Assembly: GCF_009826975.1 (NCBI RefSeq)
Contig: NZ_WUMO01000003.1
Coordinates: 434,001-498,000 of the forward strand
Source: Flavobacterium sp. HBTb2-11-1
GTDB taxonomy: Bacteria > Bacteroidota > Bacteroidia > Flavobacteriales > Flavobacteriaceae
Direction of reading: 5' to 3'
DNA length: 64,000 bases
Part shown: one piece after another, positions 18,319 through 28,787 of the stretch
Position numbering within the stretch: position 1 is the stretch's first letter
Layout of the letters: the number at the start of each line of letters is the position of its first letter
Made by a program: the position numbers and the translations under genes
The notes under the pieces: model-generated
Seen by the model: only the letters and a program-made list of their open reading frames with translations
What the model was told of the DNA's origin: nothing
The model's database searches: none

Positions 18319-20451
18319 ATGTCTAACCACAAAACTTTAACCAAAATTATATTAGCAGGATTGCTTATGGCAAGCTGTAATTTAACACCTGTTTTTGCTC
18401 AGAACAAAAAGGGGGCGGTTTCAGAAAAACAGGATCCGCAACGTTTTTTCTCCAAACCAGATTTAATGCAGATTGGAGTTTATTATTATCCAGAGCAATG
18501 GCCTAGAGAACAATGGGAACGTGATTTAAAAAACATCAAAAAACTGGGTTTTGAGTTTACGCACTTCGCTGAGTTTGCATGGACTTTTATGGAACCTGAA
18601 GAAGGAAAATACGATTTTAAATGGCTGGATGATGCATTGGCTATTGCCGAAAAGCAAGGTTTGAAAGTAATTATGTGTACACCAACGCCAACTCCGCCAG
18701 CATGGATGGCAGAAAAATATCCCGAAATTTATCTGGTTGATGCAAGCGGAAGACGAAGAGAACACGGTAACAGAGCCAATCAATCTGTATCTAATGAAAA
18801 GTACAGAGAATTTGTGACCAAAATTGTTACTGAACTTGGTAAAAGATACGGCAATAATAAAAACGTAATTGGGTGGCAAGTTGATAATGAACCAGGAGCG
18901 CCAGACGATTTTAGCCCATCAGCACAAAAAGGATTTCAGAAATGGCTGAAAGCGAAATACGGAACAATTGAAAAATTAAATGCCGAATGGGTGGCCAGTT
19001 TCTGGAGCATTAGATATAATAATTTTGAGCAGATTGCGATTCCAAATGCAGAGATTTATTTTGAAGACAAACTAAGTCCGCATGCTGTTTTAGATTTTAA
19101 GCGTTTTACAGCAGATTCTCAGGCAGAATATTTGAATTTGCAAGCAGAAATACTTCGAAAATATATCGATCCAGAACAATGGATTACCACCAATTACACC
19201 AATGTAGTTTACGGAGCAGACCCAAGAAGAACAGATAAAATGGATTTTGCAACTTATACGATGTATCCTGTAAGTGGAAGAAACAATTTAGGCGGACAAA
19301 ATTTTAGAATGGGACATCCTAATAAAATTTCAGAAGCAAATGATTATTACAGATCCATAAATGGCGTTACAGGAGTAATGGAAATGCAGCCGGGACAGGT
19401 AAACTGGGCAAGCATTAATCCACAATTATTGCCAGGAACAGTACACATGTGGATTTCTCAGGCTTTTGGCGGAGGTTGTTCTTTTACTTGTACTTACCGA
19501 TACAGACATCCTCTAGGAAGCAGCGAAATGTATCATGACGGAATTGTGGGTACAGATGGCGTGACGTTAACAACAGGCGGAAAAGAGTTTGTACAATCAA
19601 TTGAAGATATGAAACTGCTTCGCAAAGAATACAATCCAAAAGCAGTAATTCCGCAGGAAATAGTGAAAAGAAAAACGGGATTTTTATGGAGCCACGATAA
19701 TCTGTGGGATCTGGAAAATCAGAAACAAACCCAATTTTGGAGTACTTGGAGACATAGAAACATCTATACTTCAGCTGTAAAATCGACTGGTGCGCCAATG
19801 GATTTTATTACAGAAGAAAGCGATTTTTCGGATTATGCGTTTATAGTAGCGCCAGCATATCAATTGATTGATCAAAAACTAGTGGGTAAATGGACGAAAT
19901 ATGTTGAAAATGGCGGAAATTTAATCCTTTCGTGCCGAACTGGCCAAAAGGATAAAAACGGTCATTTTTTTGAAGCTAATTGGAGCGGTCCAATTGTGCC
20001 TTTGATTGGAGCAGATGTCGAATTTTTTGATATGCTTGTTGAAGATGTAAACGGAACTATAAATGTTGGAAACAATACTTATAAATGGAATGTTTGGGCA
20101 GATGTTTTAAATCCGAAACAGGGAACTGAAGTTTTGGCTTCTTATGCAGATCAGTTTTATAAAGGCAAAGCGGCGGCGATTACCAGAAAACTTGGTAAAG
20201 GAACCGTTACTTATATTGGAGCAGAAAGTAAAGAAGGAAATTTGGAAAGGCAAGTGGTACGAACTGTATATGAACGTGCAAAAGTTGCTATTGAAGATTT
20301 TCCAAAAGGCGTATATGTAGAATGGCGTGATGGTTTTTATGTGGGTGTGAATTATACCAATGAAACTATAAATATGCCAATTCCTGCAGGAAGCAAAATA
20401 TTGGTGGGAAAAAATCCATTAGAACCAGCACAGGCTGTTATTTGGAAATAG
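18319..20451 (+). CDS. Exported GH42-family beta-galactosidase
   Basis: This 710-residue enzyme has a GH42 TIM barrel with YYPEQWPREQWERDLKNIK near the start, the acid/base Glu191 in WQVDNEPG and the nucleophile Glu355 in MEMQPGQVNW, then the trimerisation and small C-terminal domains. The N-terminus has an export signal that could be read either as a lipoprotein signal (LLMASC) or as a Sec signal ending near FAQ. The protein should therefore be periplasmic or surface-anchored, which is unusual because many GH42 enzymes are cytoplasmic. In this operon it could remove beta-galactose from galactosyl-hydroxylysine after the GH63 enzyme has removed the glucose. Ordinary beta-galactosides are the alternative substrate. 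A (CAA)15 tract precedes the start. Confidence 0.87.
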   Translation: MSNHKTLTKIILAGLLMASCNLTPVFAQNKKGAVSEKQDPQRFFSKPDLMQIGVYYYPEQWPREQWERDLKNIKKLGFEFTHFAEFAWTFMEPEEGKYDFKWLDDALAIAEKQGLKVIMCTPTPTPPAWMAEKYPEIYLVDASGRRREHGNRANQSVSNEKYREFVTKIVTELGKRYGNNKNVIGWQVDNEPGAPDDFSPSAQKGFQKWLKAKYGTIEKLNAEWVASFWSIRYNNFEQIAIPNAEIYFEDKLSPHAVLDFKRFTADSQAEYLNLQAEILRKYIDPEQWITTNYTNVVYGADPRRTDKMDFATYTMYPVSGRNNLGGQNFRMGHPNKISEANDYYRSINGVTGVMEMQPGQVNWASINPQLLPGTVHMWISQAFGGGCSFTCTYRYRHPLGSSEMYHDGIVGTDGVTLTTGGKEFVQSIEDMKLLRKEYNPKAVIPQEIVKRKTGFLWSHDNLWDLENQKQTQFWSTWRHRNIYTSAVKSTGAPMDFITEESDFSDYAFIVAPAYQLIDQKLVGKWTKYVENGGNLILSCRTGQKDKNGHFFEANWSGPIVPLIGADVEFFDMLVEDVNGTINVGNNTYKWNVWADVLNPKQGTEVLASYADQFYKGKAAAITRKLGKGTVTYIGAESKEGNLERQVVRTVYERAKVAIEDFPKGVYVEWRDGFYVGVNYTNETINMPIPAGSKILVGKNPLEPAQAVIWK

Positions 20452-20655
20452 TCATACCGTATTCCTGCAAGGTTTTCAAAACCTTGTAGGTATACTTACG
20501 ACAATGAAAATTCCAAGAATCTTGTGGAGTATATTTAAGACCTACAAGGTCTGAAAAAGACCTTGTAGGAAAACGAAAAAAGAAAAAAATTAGTGCAAAT
20601 TCGTGTAATTCGTGGCTAAAAAAAAAAGAAACAAAAACAATTTAATAGAATAGCA
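20452..20655. repeat. Intergenic repeat cluster with two ACCTTGTAGG hairpins
   Basis: Two related inverted repeats lie here: CCTGCAAGGTTTT with AAAACCTTGTAGG at 20464-20490, and CCTACAAGGTCT with AGACCTTGTAGG at 20541-20569. They are followed by AATTCGTGTAATTCGTGGC, a motif I recognise as a frequent Flavobacterium intergenic repeat. There is no long T-run directly after the hairpins, so read-through into the next operon gene is possible. Confidence 0.65.
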
Positions 20656-22953
20656 ATGATTTTTTCAGAAGCAGTTATTCAGGACTTAGTAAAAGAATAT
20701 TACGGATTAAATGTCACCGTAAAAGCATTGAATGGATATGATGAATTGAATTTTCTTTTGTCCCATGACAAAAACGGAAAGTACATTCTTAAAGTATCAA
20801 ATGAGAGCCATTCATTTCCATTTTTAAAGGCACAAGCTTCCATTATGAGGCATCTTGCCAAAAGTGCTATTTCTGATTGTTTTCAGCATTTCTGTCCTAA
20901 CTTAAAAGGAGAAGGTCTCACTGAGTTAAGAATAGATTCTCAAACCTATCATATTCGAATTCTAAACTTTTTGGATGGTACTTTTTGGGTAGAGGAGAAG
21001 AACAAAAATAGCGAACTGCATTATAATCTGGGTTCATTTTTAGGCAATATGGATGCTGTGTTGGCGAATTTTTCACATCCAGCAATGCATCGTCATTATA
21101 CTTGGGATATCAGCCGTGCAAGTGAAGCAGGAGATAATTTAAAGTATATTCTAAATCATGAAAGAAGACGTATTGCAGGTTATTTTTTATTGCAGTTTGA
21201 CACGGAAGTGCTGCCACAGTTGCATCGTCTAAGACACGCCTATATTCACAATGACGCAAATGATTATAATGTTTTGGTGAAAGACAATCGCATTAGCGGA
21301 CTGATTGACTTTGGCGATATGGTTTACACCGCTTTAATCAATAACCTTGCGATTGCCTGTGTGTATGCGATGCTTGATGAAGAAAATCCATTGAGCGTAG
21401 CGGCAACCATTGTCAAAGGATATCATAATTCGTATGCGCTTACCGAACAAGAATTGGATCTTTTGTATTATTTAATTGCTGGAAGACTTTGTATTAGTGT
21501 AACACAATCTGCTTACAATGCATCATTGGATAGTAACAATGAACATCATTTTGTTACCGAAAAACCAGCTTGGGATTTGTTATATAAATGGATAAAAATA
21601 AACCCAATTAAAGCGCAAGATACTTTTAGAAAAGCATGCGGTTTTGAAGGATTAATCAATGATGACAATTATTCTGAACTTCTTGAAATTAGAAAACAGA
21701 AAATAGGACGAAATTTAAGCATTGGCTATAAAGACAAATTAAAAATTGTAAAAGGAGCTTTGCAATATTTGTACGATGACAAAGGAAGAACTTTTGTTGA
21801 TTGTGTAAATAATCCATCGCATGTTGGGCATTGCCATCCGGTTGTAGTGAGAAAAATGCAGCATCAAATAGCGACTTTAAATACAAATACCAGATATTTG
21901 AATGACGCCATAACGGATTATGCACAAAGGTTGACGGCAACTTTACCGGAGAAACTAAGCGTTTGTTATTTTGTCAATTCGGGTAGTGAGGCCAATGATT
22001 TGGCGATTCGTATGAGCCGTCATTTTACCAAACAAAAAGATATTATTGTATTAGACCATGCTTACCACGGAACCTCGACAGTTGCAATGGAAATGAGTCC
22101 GTATAAATTTGACAGTACAGGCGGTTCTGGACAAATGCCTTGGATTCATAAAGCAATTAATCCAGATTTGTATAGAGGTCCTTATAAATATGGCGATGCA
22201 GAAGCTGGAGAAAAATATGCTGCAGATGTACAGCGAATTATTGAAGACTTAAAGAAAGAAGATAAAGCGCCAGCCGTATTTATTTGTGAAACCTTATTGG
22301 GAGTTGGAGGTCAGATTCCGTTGCCAGAAAACTATTTAAAAACTGTATATGAATATGTTCGTGCGGCAGGTGGAGTTTGCATAGCCGATGAAGTTCAGGT
22401 TGGTTTTGGAAGAATTGGAGATCATTTCTGGGGGTTTGAATTGCAGAATGTTGTTCCAGATATTGTTGTTTTAGGAAAACCAATAGGAAACGGGCATCCG
22501 CTTGCAGCTGTAATTGTAACCGAAGAGATTGCAGAAGCTTTCAATAATGGCTTGGAGTACTTTAATACTTTTGGCGGAAATCCTGTTTCTATGGCTACAG
22601 GATTGGCTGTTTTAGAGGTAATTGAACAGGAAGAAATGCAAAAGCATGCTTTGGAAACTGGAAATTATTTGATGAACGGACTAAAAGGTTTGATGGCTAA
22701 ATATCCTATTATCAGTGATGTCCGAGGACACGGATTATTTATTGGAGCAGAAATGGTAAAAGATAGAACAACTATGGAACCTGCTATTCCTGAAATAGAT
22801 ATTGTAGTCGAAAAACTTAAAGCAAAAGGTTATTTGTTGAGCACGGATGGACCTCTGCACAATGTCTTAAAGATAAAACCTCCAATGCCATTTAATCAAC
22901 AAAATGCCGATGAAATGGTGGAGTTATTAGATATTGCATTAAGCGAATTATAG
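20656..22953 (+). CDS. Fused hydroxylysine-kinase-like / PLP phospholyase-like enzyme
   Basis: This 765-residue protein joins two enzymes. Residues about 1-330 are an aminoglycoside-phosphotransferase-fold kinase resembling animal hydroxylysine kinase (AGPHD1/HYKK), with [16 protein letters not shown], the catalytic loop [12 protein letters not shown] (His198, Asp200) and [10 protein letters not shown]. Residues about 345-765 are a class-III aminotransferase-fold PLP enzyme resembling PHYKPL/ETNPPL, with [45 protein letters not shown], Lys608 as the PLP lysine ([11 protein letters not shown]) and [18 protein letters not shown] near the end. The pair would phosphorylate 5-hydroxylysine and then eliminate phosphate and ammonia to give 2-aminoadipate semialdehyde, the substrate of the ALDH7 gene in the same operon. 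Phosphoethanolamine is the main alternative substrate. No signal peptide is present, so it acts in the cytoplasm. Confidence 0.85.
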   Translation: MIFSEAVIQDLVKEYYGLNVTVKALNGYDELNFLLSHDKNGKYILKVSNESHSFPFLKAQASIMRHLAKSAISDCFQHFCPNLKGEGLTELRIDSQTYHIRILNFLDGTFWVEEKNKNSELHYNLGSFLGNMDAVLANFSHPAMHRHYTWDISRASEAGDNLKYILNHERRRIAGYFLLQFDTEVLPQLHRLRHAYIHNDANDYNVLVKDNRISGLIDFGDMVYTALINNLAIACVYAMLDEENPLSVAATIVKGYHNSYALTEQELDLLYYLIAGRLCISVTQSAYNASLDSNNEHHFVTEKPAWDLLYKWIKINPIKAQDTFRKACGFEGLINDDNYSELLEIRKQKIGRNLSIGYKDKLKIVKGALQYLYDDKGRTFVDCVNNPSHVGHCHPVVVRKMQHQIATLNTNTRYLNDAITDYAQRLTATLPEKLSVCYFVNSGSEANDLAIRMSRHFTKQKDIIVLDHAYHGTSTVAMEMSPYKFDSTGGSGQMPWIHKAINPDLYRGPYKYGDAEAGEKYAADVQRIIEDLKKEDKAPAVFICETLLGVGGQIPLPENYLKTVYEYVRAAGGVCIADEVQVGFGRIGDHFWGFELQNVVPDIVVLGKPIGNGHPLAAVIVTEEIAEAFNNGLEYFNTFGGNPVSMATGLAVLEVIEQEEMQKHALETGNYLMNGLKGLMAKYPIISDVRGHGLFIGAEMVKDRTTMEPAIPEIDIVVEKLKAKGYLLSTDGPLHNVLKIKPPMPFNQQNADEMVELLDIALSEL

Positions 22954-22962
22954 TTTTTTTTT

Positions 22963-23096
22963 AACACATAGAGACATAGTTTTTTATTTTGCGGGAAAGA
23001 CGTTTCACTTAACATGAATGCACATAGCTATGTGTTAAGAAACAAGTTTCTTTTTTTATTCCCTTTTTTAAGATAAAATCTATGTTTCTATGTGTT
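22963..23096. repeat. MITE-like repeat, copy B (AACACATAG family)
   Basis: This 134-bp element has 17-bp terminal inverted repeats with one mismatch (AACACATAGAGACATAG at the left, CTATGTTTCTATGTGTT at the right). Its interior shares GAAAGACGTT, CATAGCTATGTGTTA and AGTTTCTTT with copy A. It fills the gap between the kinase-lyase gene and the last operon gene. Confidence 0.8.
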
Positions 23097-23121
23097 AAAG
23101 CACTAGTTAACAATAATAAAA

Positions 23122-26070
23122 ATGAATAATAATATCCTTCCAAAGATTTCTGCTAAACTTGAAGGTTTAGAAAAGCAATTAGAGGGCAAATTATTTTACG
23201 ATCATACCATGCGTCTGCTGTACGCAACAGATGCAAGCGCATACAAAGAAATGCCTTTGGCTGTCGCCATTCCGAAAACTAAAGAAGATATTCAGAAAAT
23301 TATTGCTTTCGCAAAAGAAAACAAGAGTAGTATCATTCCTCGTGCGGCTGGAACTTCATTGGCTGGACAAGTGGTTGGAAACGGAATTGTTGTGGATATT
23401 TCGCAAGAATTTACTAAAATTATTTCGGTAAATCAGGATGAAAAATCGGTTTGGGTAGAACCTGGAGTGATTCGCGATGAACTGAATCTGCATTTAAAAC
23501 CGTATAAACTTTTTTTTGGACCAGAAACTTCCACCAGCAATCGCTGTATGATTGGCGGAATGGTAGGAAATAATGCTTGTGGAGCAAGATCTGTTGTGTA
23601 TGGATCTACTCGCGAACATGTGCTTGAAATACAAGGTTTTTTAGCAGATGGAAATGAAGTTGTTTTTGGCTCTTTGACCAATAAAGAATTTGAAGATAAA
23701 TGCAATGGAATAAATGTAGTGAGTCCCTTAGAGCAGGAAATTTATGTTCAGGCCAAAGAAATATTATCATCTGAAAATAATCGAAATTTATTTGAAGCTA
23801 ATTTTCCTAAGAAATCAATTCCGAGAAGAAATACAGGCTATGCTTTAGATTTATTGGCAGATAGCAGTCCGTTTAATGGTTCTGCTGAAAAGTTTAATTT
23901 CTGTAAACTGATTGCAGGATCTGAAGGAACATTATTTTTTTCTACAGCCATAAAACTGAATCTGGTTGATGCTTTAAAACCTTATTCGGCTTTGGTTTGT
24001 GTTCATTTTGAAAGCATTCATGAATCTTTGAAAGCCAATATTGAAGCATTGAAGTTTAATCCGGATAGTGTAGAATTAATCGATCATTATATTCTGGAAT
24101 GCACCAAAGAAAATATTGAACAAAGCAAGAATCGTTTTTTTGTAAAAGGCGATCCTCAGGCTATTTTGGCAGTAGAATTTTTGAGAGATTCACAAGAAGA
24201 AATAGACAACATTGCAAGAGAAATGGAAGCTTTGATGCGTTCTAAAAATCTGGGCTATCATTTCCCGATTGTTTATGGCGAAGACACTAATAAAGTTTGG
24301 GCATTAAGAAAGGCAGGCTTAGGTCTGTTGTCTAATATTCCGGGAGATGCTAAGGCGGTTGCAGTGATTGAAGACACGGCAGTCGATGTTAATGATCTTC
24401 CTGATTTTATTGAAGATTTTAATGCTATTTTAAAAGAGAGAAATCTAAACTGTGTGCATTACGCGCATGCCGCTACAGGCGAATTGCATCTGCGACCAAT
24501 TATAGATTTAAAAACCGAGGAAGGAACAGCGCTTTTTAGAACTATTGCAACCGATATTGCACATTTGGTAAAGAAATACAAAGGTTCGTTGAGCGGTGAA
24601 CATGGCGATGGAAGACTTCGAGGAGAATTTATTCCTTTGATGCTTGGAGATGAAATTTATCAGCTATTTGTTCAGATAAAAAAGGTTTGGGACCCGTGGG
24701 GAGTTTTCAATCCTGGGAAAATTGTGAATACGCCACCAATGGATACAAGTCTGCGATATACTGCAGGACAAGAAACTCCAATGCCCGAAACCTATTTTGA
24801 TTTTTCAGAACATAACGGAATTCTTCGCGCCGCTGAAATGTGCAACGGATCTGGTGATTGCAGAAAAACAGAGAAAAGCGGCGGAACTATGTGCCCAAGT
24901 TATATGGCTACTCGAGACGAAAAACATACGACGAGAGCACGTGCCAATATGCTGAGAGAAACGATAACCAACTCAGCAAAAGCAAATAGATTTGACGATA
25001 AAAACTTGCTTGATGTTTTAGATTTATGTCTTAGCTGTAAAGGATGCAAGTCTGAATGTCCATCGAATGTGGATATGGCAAAATTGAAAGCCGAAACTTT
25101 GCAGCAGTATCATGATAAAAACGGTGTAAAATTTCGATCAAAACTGATTGGAAATACACCAAAAATAAATCAATTGTTTGCCTCAGTTCCGTGGCTTTAT
25201 AATTTTTCTACTAAAGGATTTTTAGGAAATTGGATGAAAAAAAGCACCGGTTTTGCTGTAGAAAGACAATTGCCCTTAATGCATCATATTACATTTGCCA
25301 AATGGATAAAAAACTACAGTCAGATTGGTGATTTTAGAAACGGAAATGTCTATTTGTATAATGACGAGTTTCTCAACTATTATGATGTAGAAATAGGGCA
25401 GACTGCTGTCAAACTTTTGAATCAATTAGGGTACAAAGTTTTGGTTCCTGAAATTGGAATCAGTGGAAGAACATATCTCTCAAAAGGAATGCTAAAAGAA
25501 GCACGAGAAATTGCGAAACAAAATATCAAAGATTTTGAAAAAACGATTCCAAATGATGGTATTTTAATTGGAATTGAACCTTCGGCAATACTTTCATTTC
25601 GTGATGAATATCCTGATTTATGTCGTGGAGCTTTAAAAGAAAAAGCAAAAAACGCATCAAAAAGAACTTTCTTGATAGAAGAATTTTTAGCGAAAGAATT
25701 AGAAACTGGACGCATAACATCGGATCATTTTACAGAACAGACAGAAAGAGTACGTATGCATGGACATTGCTTTCAGAAAAGTTTATCGTCTTTAGTGCCA
25801 CTTAAAAAAATTCTTTCGCTGCCAAAGAATTATACCGTTTTAAATATTCCAAGTGGCTGTTGCGGAATGGCAGGTTCGTTTGGTTATGAAAAAGAGCATT
25901 ATGATATTTCGATGAAAATTGGAGAATTGGTTTTGTTTCCGACAATTAGAAAAGAAGAAACAGCTACTTTAATTTCTGCATCCGGAACGAGCTGTAGACA
26001 TCAAATTGCTGATGGAACTGGGCGAAAAGCATTGCATCCTGTTGAGATATTATTTAAGGCTTTGAAATAA
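23122..26070 (+). CDS. ydiJ: YdiJ-like FAD/Fe-S D-2-hydroxyglutarate dehydrogenase
   Basis: This 982-residue protein joins an FAD-binding oxidase and an iron-sulfur module. The FAD_binding_4 part (about 45-270) has IPRAAGTSLAGQVVGNGIVV, and the FAD-oxidase C-terminal domain (about 280-540) includes LSGEHGDGRLRGEF. The ferredoxin-like part (about 570-680) carries CLSCKGCKSECPSN, and a CCG domain follows with HGHCFQKSL and IPSGCCGMAGSFGYEKEH. The order and length match E. coli YdiJ, which oxidises D-2-hydroxyglutarate to 2-oxoglutarate. That reaction would use the product of the HglS-like first gene of this operon. D-lactate or glycolate are alternative substrates for the wider family, but context favours D-2-hydroxyglutarate. 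It has no signal peptide; electrons probably pass to the respiratory chain. Confidence 0.82.
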   Translation: MNNNILPKISAKLEGLEKQLEGKLFYDHTMRLLYATDASAYKEMPLAVAIPKTKEDIQKIIAFAKENKSSIIPRAAGTSLAGQVVGNGIVVDISQEFTKIISVNQDEKSVWVEPGVIRDELNLHLKPYKLFFGPETSTSNRCMIGGMVGNNACGARSVVYGSTREHVLEIQGFLADGNEVVFGSLTNKEFEDKCNGINVVSPLEQEIYVQAKEILSSENNRNLFEANFPKKSIPRRNTGYALDLLADSSPFNGSAEKFNFCKLIAGSEGTLFFSTAIKLNLVDALKPYSALVCVHFESIHESLKANIEALKFNPDSVELIDHYILECTKENIEQSKNRFFVKGDPQAILAVEFLRDSQEEIDNIAREMEALMRSKNLGYHFPIVYGEDTNKVWALRKAGLGLLSNIPGDAKAVAVIEDTAVDVNDLPDFIEDFNAILKERNLNCVHYAHAATGELHLRPIIDLKTEEGTALFRTIATDIAHLVKKYKGSLSGEHGDGRLRGEFIPLMLGDEIYQLFVQIKKVWDPWGVFNPGKIVNTPPMDTSLRYTAGQETPMPETYFDFSEHNGILRAAEMCNGSGDCRKTEKSGGTMCPSYMATRDEKHTTRARANMLRETITNSAKANRFDDKNLLDVLDLCLSCKGCKSECPSNVDMAKLKAETLQQYHDKNGVKFRSKLIGNTPKINQLFASVPWLYNFSTKGFLGNWMKKSTGFAVERQLPLMHHITFAKWIKNYSQIGDFRNGNVYLYNDEFLNYYDVEIGQTAVKLLNQLGYKVLVPEIGISGRTYLSKGMLKEAREIAKQNIKDFEKTIPNDGILIGIEPSAILSFRDEYPDLCRGALKEKAKNASKRTFLIEEFLAKELETGRITSDHFTEQTERVRMHGHCFQKSLSSLVPLKKILSLPKNYTVLNIPSGCCGMAGSFGYEKEHYDISMKIGELVLFPTIRKEETATLISASGTSCRHQIADGTGRKALHPVEILFKALK

Positions 26071-26721
26071 AATGGGTTGTATTACCGTCCTAATATCCTG
26101 TAGAGGCGCACTGCAGTGCGTCTCACACACGTTTGTCCTCAAAGATTTTCCTGTTGCAGATATACTGGGCGTAGACGCACTGCGGTGCGTCTCTACAGAT
26201 ATACTTTATGTATAAAATAATCTGCAGATTTAGCAGATTTTTTTGTTTAAATCTGTATATAAATCTATTGATAATAAAAAACAAATTTCCTTGATATATT
26301 GGGCGTAGACGCACTGCGGTACGTCTCTACAGACATACTGTATGTATATAATAATCTGCAAAATCTGCGGGAGGCATTTTTATTTATATTTTTCTCTCGC
26401 AGATTTAGCAGATTTAGCAGATTTAGCAGATTTTTTTTGTTTAAATCTGTATATAAATCTATTGATAATAAAAAACAAATTTCCTTGATAGATTGTGCGT
26501 AGACGCACTGCGGTGCGTCTCTACAGATATACTGTATGTATAAAAAAATCTGCTAAATCTGCAAGATCTGCGGGAGACATTTTTATTTATATTTTTTTCT
26601 CTCGCAGATTTAGCAGATCCTATTGGTTTAAATCTGCGTGAAAAAACTACTCGAAAAAAAACAAACAAACCTCCAAGATATATTTCGGAGGTTTGTTTCA
26701 AAAACAATAATTCAAAAAAAA
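26071..26721. repeat. Array of REP-like palindromes and related repeats
   Basis: This gene-free 650 bases lies between two convergent operons. A palindrome of the type GACGCACTGCGGTGCGTC occurs four times (about 26104-26124, 26170-26196, 26304-26330 and 26498-26524). The last three copies start larger direct repeats containing CAGATATACT, AATCTGC, TTTAAATCTGTATATAAATC and ACAAATTTCCTTGATA, with unit starts 134 and 194 bases apart. A 9-bp unit GCAGATTTA is repeated in tandem at about 26398-26433. The same palindrome and CTCTCGCAGATT blocks recur at 38.4-38.9 kb. Open frames within this stretch are made of repeat sequence and are not genes. Confidence 0.85.
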
Positions 26722-28731
26722 TTATAACTCAATATTTATTGTGCTGCCATCTTTAATGACTTTATTGATGGCTAGTTTCTTTCCATCCGTTATTTTTAAC
26801 CTTAGATTTTTGCCCGCTCTTTCAACAGTAATATCAAAATCGCGTTCAAAAGCATGAATACGCTTCAGTTTCATATTAGACCAAGATTTAGGAAGTCTTG
26901 GCGTAAAATCGAAACTGTGTAAACCTGTTGGGCGAATACCAAATAATCCTTCTGTAAAAATTCGGCAGTATAAACCGCTTTCGGCCGAAAGATGGCGCTG
27001 ATCACCTTCTGGATAGGCTTCAACAGGATATGGAACATGATCTCCCAATAAACGTCGATTAGAATAATAATGTAAAAAGTCTAGTGCTTTGTCTGTTTCG
27101 CCTGCTGCAAGAACTCCTCTTAAAGCGTACAAAGTAGATCGATCCCAGAATATTTTATCTCCAGCAACGCTAGCAAGACCGTCTTTAGTCCATAATCTAG
27201 GAGAAAATAAGGCATCTATAGTTCCGTCTTTTCTATCATAAATGCCCATTGTAAGCGGAGTACAGATCCAAGCTCTTAAAACATCATTTTCTTTGTAATA
27301 TTTGTACGTTTCAAAACCTTCGACTTTTGCGCCAAAATATTTTTCTATGGCTATTCTCAATTTTTCAGCTTCGGTTTTATATTCTTTAAGTTGCGTTGCA
27401 TTTTTTCCTAAAACTTTGCCTAGATAAATAGCAGAGTTTAAGGCATCATAATACAAAGATGAAGTATTAAGATTGGCTTTTCCTGCTGGAAGACGACCTT
27501 CCAATTCATCAGAATCTGAAGCAACAACGCCATCGGAGTTTATTTTTCTGTGGCAGTATTCTAAACACCATTCGATCAATGGCCATAATTGTTTTGCTTC
27601 ATCTGCATTTCCTCTCGAAAGTGCATATCGAGCAGCTCCATAAGCAATCATAGCGCCATCACCACGATCACCTGCGCCAGCCCAAATATCTGTTCCTTCA
27701 GCAACAATCGAACTCGGAATAGGTTTGTATTCTTTGTTCATGAATTTTGCAAATTGTAGATAGGCATTTAAAGAAGCTTTATTTCCATATTCATATCCTA
27801 AATAAGGAAAAAATGGGCCAATATATTCTGCTTGATCGTTTGCCCAAATGGCTGCGTAATACGATTCTCCTCCCGGACCGTGCATTGGACCTCCTTTGGT
27901 TTCAAAAATACTTTCAGCCGCTCTGATTTTCGCGAAAGCAAATTCAGTATTTAGAACTTGATCAGGTGTTTCTAGAATCAATTTGCTCCATATTTCGCTA
28001 ATCAATTCTAAACGTTTGTTTTTTTCCTGCTCAGCATTTACAGTAGGAACAGTTTCGTTTGCTTTAACGCCCGAATAGATAACAGAAAAGCTTACTGTTT
28101 CATTAGGTTTCAGATTAAAGCTTCCATTATTAGTAAGATCTGCATGTACGGCATAACTGCCTTCAGTTCCTTTTGCAGGATCTGTAGCATAAACAGTATT
28201 CGATTTTGGAATTTCTACAATGCAGTTTTTTTCTGAGCTGTTTTTAATGGTGTAAATTTCATTATAAACCGCCAAAGCTGTAGAAGGGAAAAATTGCCTT
28301 GTAAGCTCTAGATTGTCTGTTTTGCTTTTAACGAATAATGTACCGTTAAGTGTTAGTGAAACTGTTTTTTCAGCAGGAATTGGTTTGTAATTTACGGTTA
28401 CCAAATCAAATGCATCTTGCGCAAACTGACGTGTTAAACTAGCATGTGTATTATTAGGAATGGTTCTCAGCATTGGCCAAACCAAGCTGCGTGTTGCATG
28501 AAATGAACCATCTGCTGCAACGCCATATCTTAGAACACATGAGATTCTTTTACCGCTCATTTCGATATGATCATCATGCGGAATGCTATTGTTTATTTGC
28601 CAAGAAATAGAACCGTCGGTATTAATTTGCCAACGCTGGTCGTTTTGCGAAAATGCTGTATTTGCTATAAAGCATAAAGCAATAAGGACAAATAAAATGG
28701 ATTTAAGTTTTTTTCTAGAAGATATCTTCAT
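26722..28731 (-). CDS. Exported six-hairpin-type glycosidase-like protein
   Basis: This 669-residue protein has a Sec signal (KLKSILFVLIALCFIANTAFS then QND). An N-terminal beta-sandwich-like domain (about 30-240) is followed by an (alpha/alpha)6-type domain (about 255-600) with ESYYAAIWANDQAEYIGPFF, GTDIWAGAGDRGDGAM, SDSDELEGRLPAG and GDKIFWDRSTLYALRGV. A short beta-rich tail follows (RIHAFERDFDITVER). Acidic residues in ANDQAEY, SDELEGR and SAESGLY are possible catalytic groups. I place it with six-hairpin glycosidases (the broad GH15/65/78/95-like fold) but cannot assign a CAZy family. It is the last gene of the reverse-strand SusC-SusD operon and lies 56 bases after the 478-residue glycosidase-like gene. 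Confidence 0.65.
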   Translation of the reverse strand: MKISSRKKLKSILFVLIALCFIANTAFSQNDQRWQINTDGSISWQINNSIPHDDHIEMSGKRISCVLRYGVAADGSFHATRSLVWPMLRTIPNNTHASLTRQFAQDAFDLVTVNYKPIPAEKTVSLTLNGTLFVKSKTDNLELTRQFFPSTALAVYNEIYTIKNSSEKNCIVEIPKSNTVYATDPAKGTEGSYAVHADLTNNGSFNLKPNETVSFSVIYSGVKANETVPTVNAEQEKNKRLELISEIWSKLILETPDQVLNTEFAFAKIRAAESIFETKGGPMHGPGGESYYAAIWANDQAEYIGPFFPYLGYEYGNKASLNAYLQFAKFMNKEYKPIPSSIVAEGTDIWAGAGDRGDGAMIAYGAARYALSRGNADEAKQLWPLIEWCLEYCHRKINSDGVVASDSDELEGRLPAGKANLNTSSLYYDALNSAIYLGKVLGKNATQLKEYKTEAEKLRIAIEKYFGAKVEGFETYKYYKENDVLRAWICTPLTMGIYDRKDGTIDALFSPRLWTKDGLASVAGDKIFWDRSTLYALRGVLAAGETDKALDFLHYYSNRRLLGDHVPYPVEAYPEGDQRHLSAESGLYCRIFTEGLFGIRPTGLHSFDFTPRLPKSWSNMKLKRIHAFERDFDITVERAGKNLRLKITDGKKLAINKVIKDGSTINIEL

Positions 28732-28787
28732 AGCGTTTTAATTTTAAATTGTGTCCATTGTATTAGTAGTACATTGAACGAGTTGTT

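Noticed and set aside
23122..26070. Reading this gene as D-lactate or glycolate dehydrogenase
   Set aside because: Possible by family, but the fused FAD/Fe-S/CCG architecture and length match YdiJ, and an HglS-like gene producing D-2-hydroxyglutarate lies in the same operon.
26398..26433. Short tandem repeat that at first looks like a CRISPR array
   Set aside because: The unit is only 9 bases without spacers, and there are no cas genes nearby; it is a simple tandem repeat.
26299..26707. Open frames on both strands in the repeat-rich gap
   Set aside because: They consist of repeat units (FSRFSRFSRF-type translations) and are by-products of the GCAGATTTA and REP repeats.
26722..28731. Assigning the 669-residue protein to GH65 as a glucosylgalactosyl-hydroxylysine glucosidase
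   Set aside because: The animal enzyme for this linkage is in GH65, but I could not find convincing GH65 signature motifs here; the GH63 gene is a better candidate by position.
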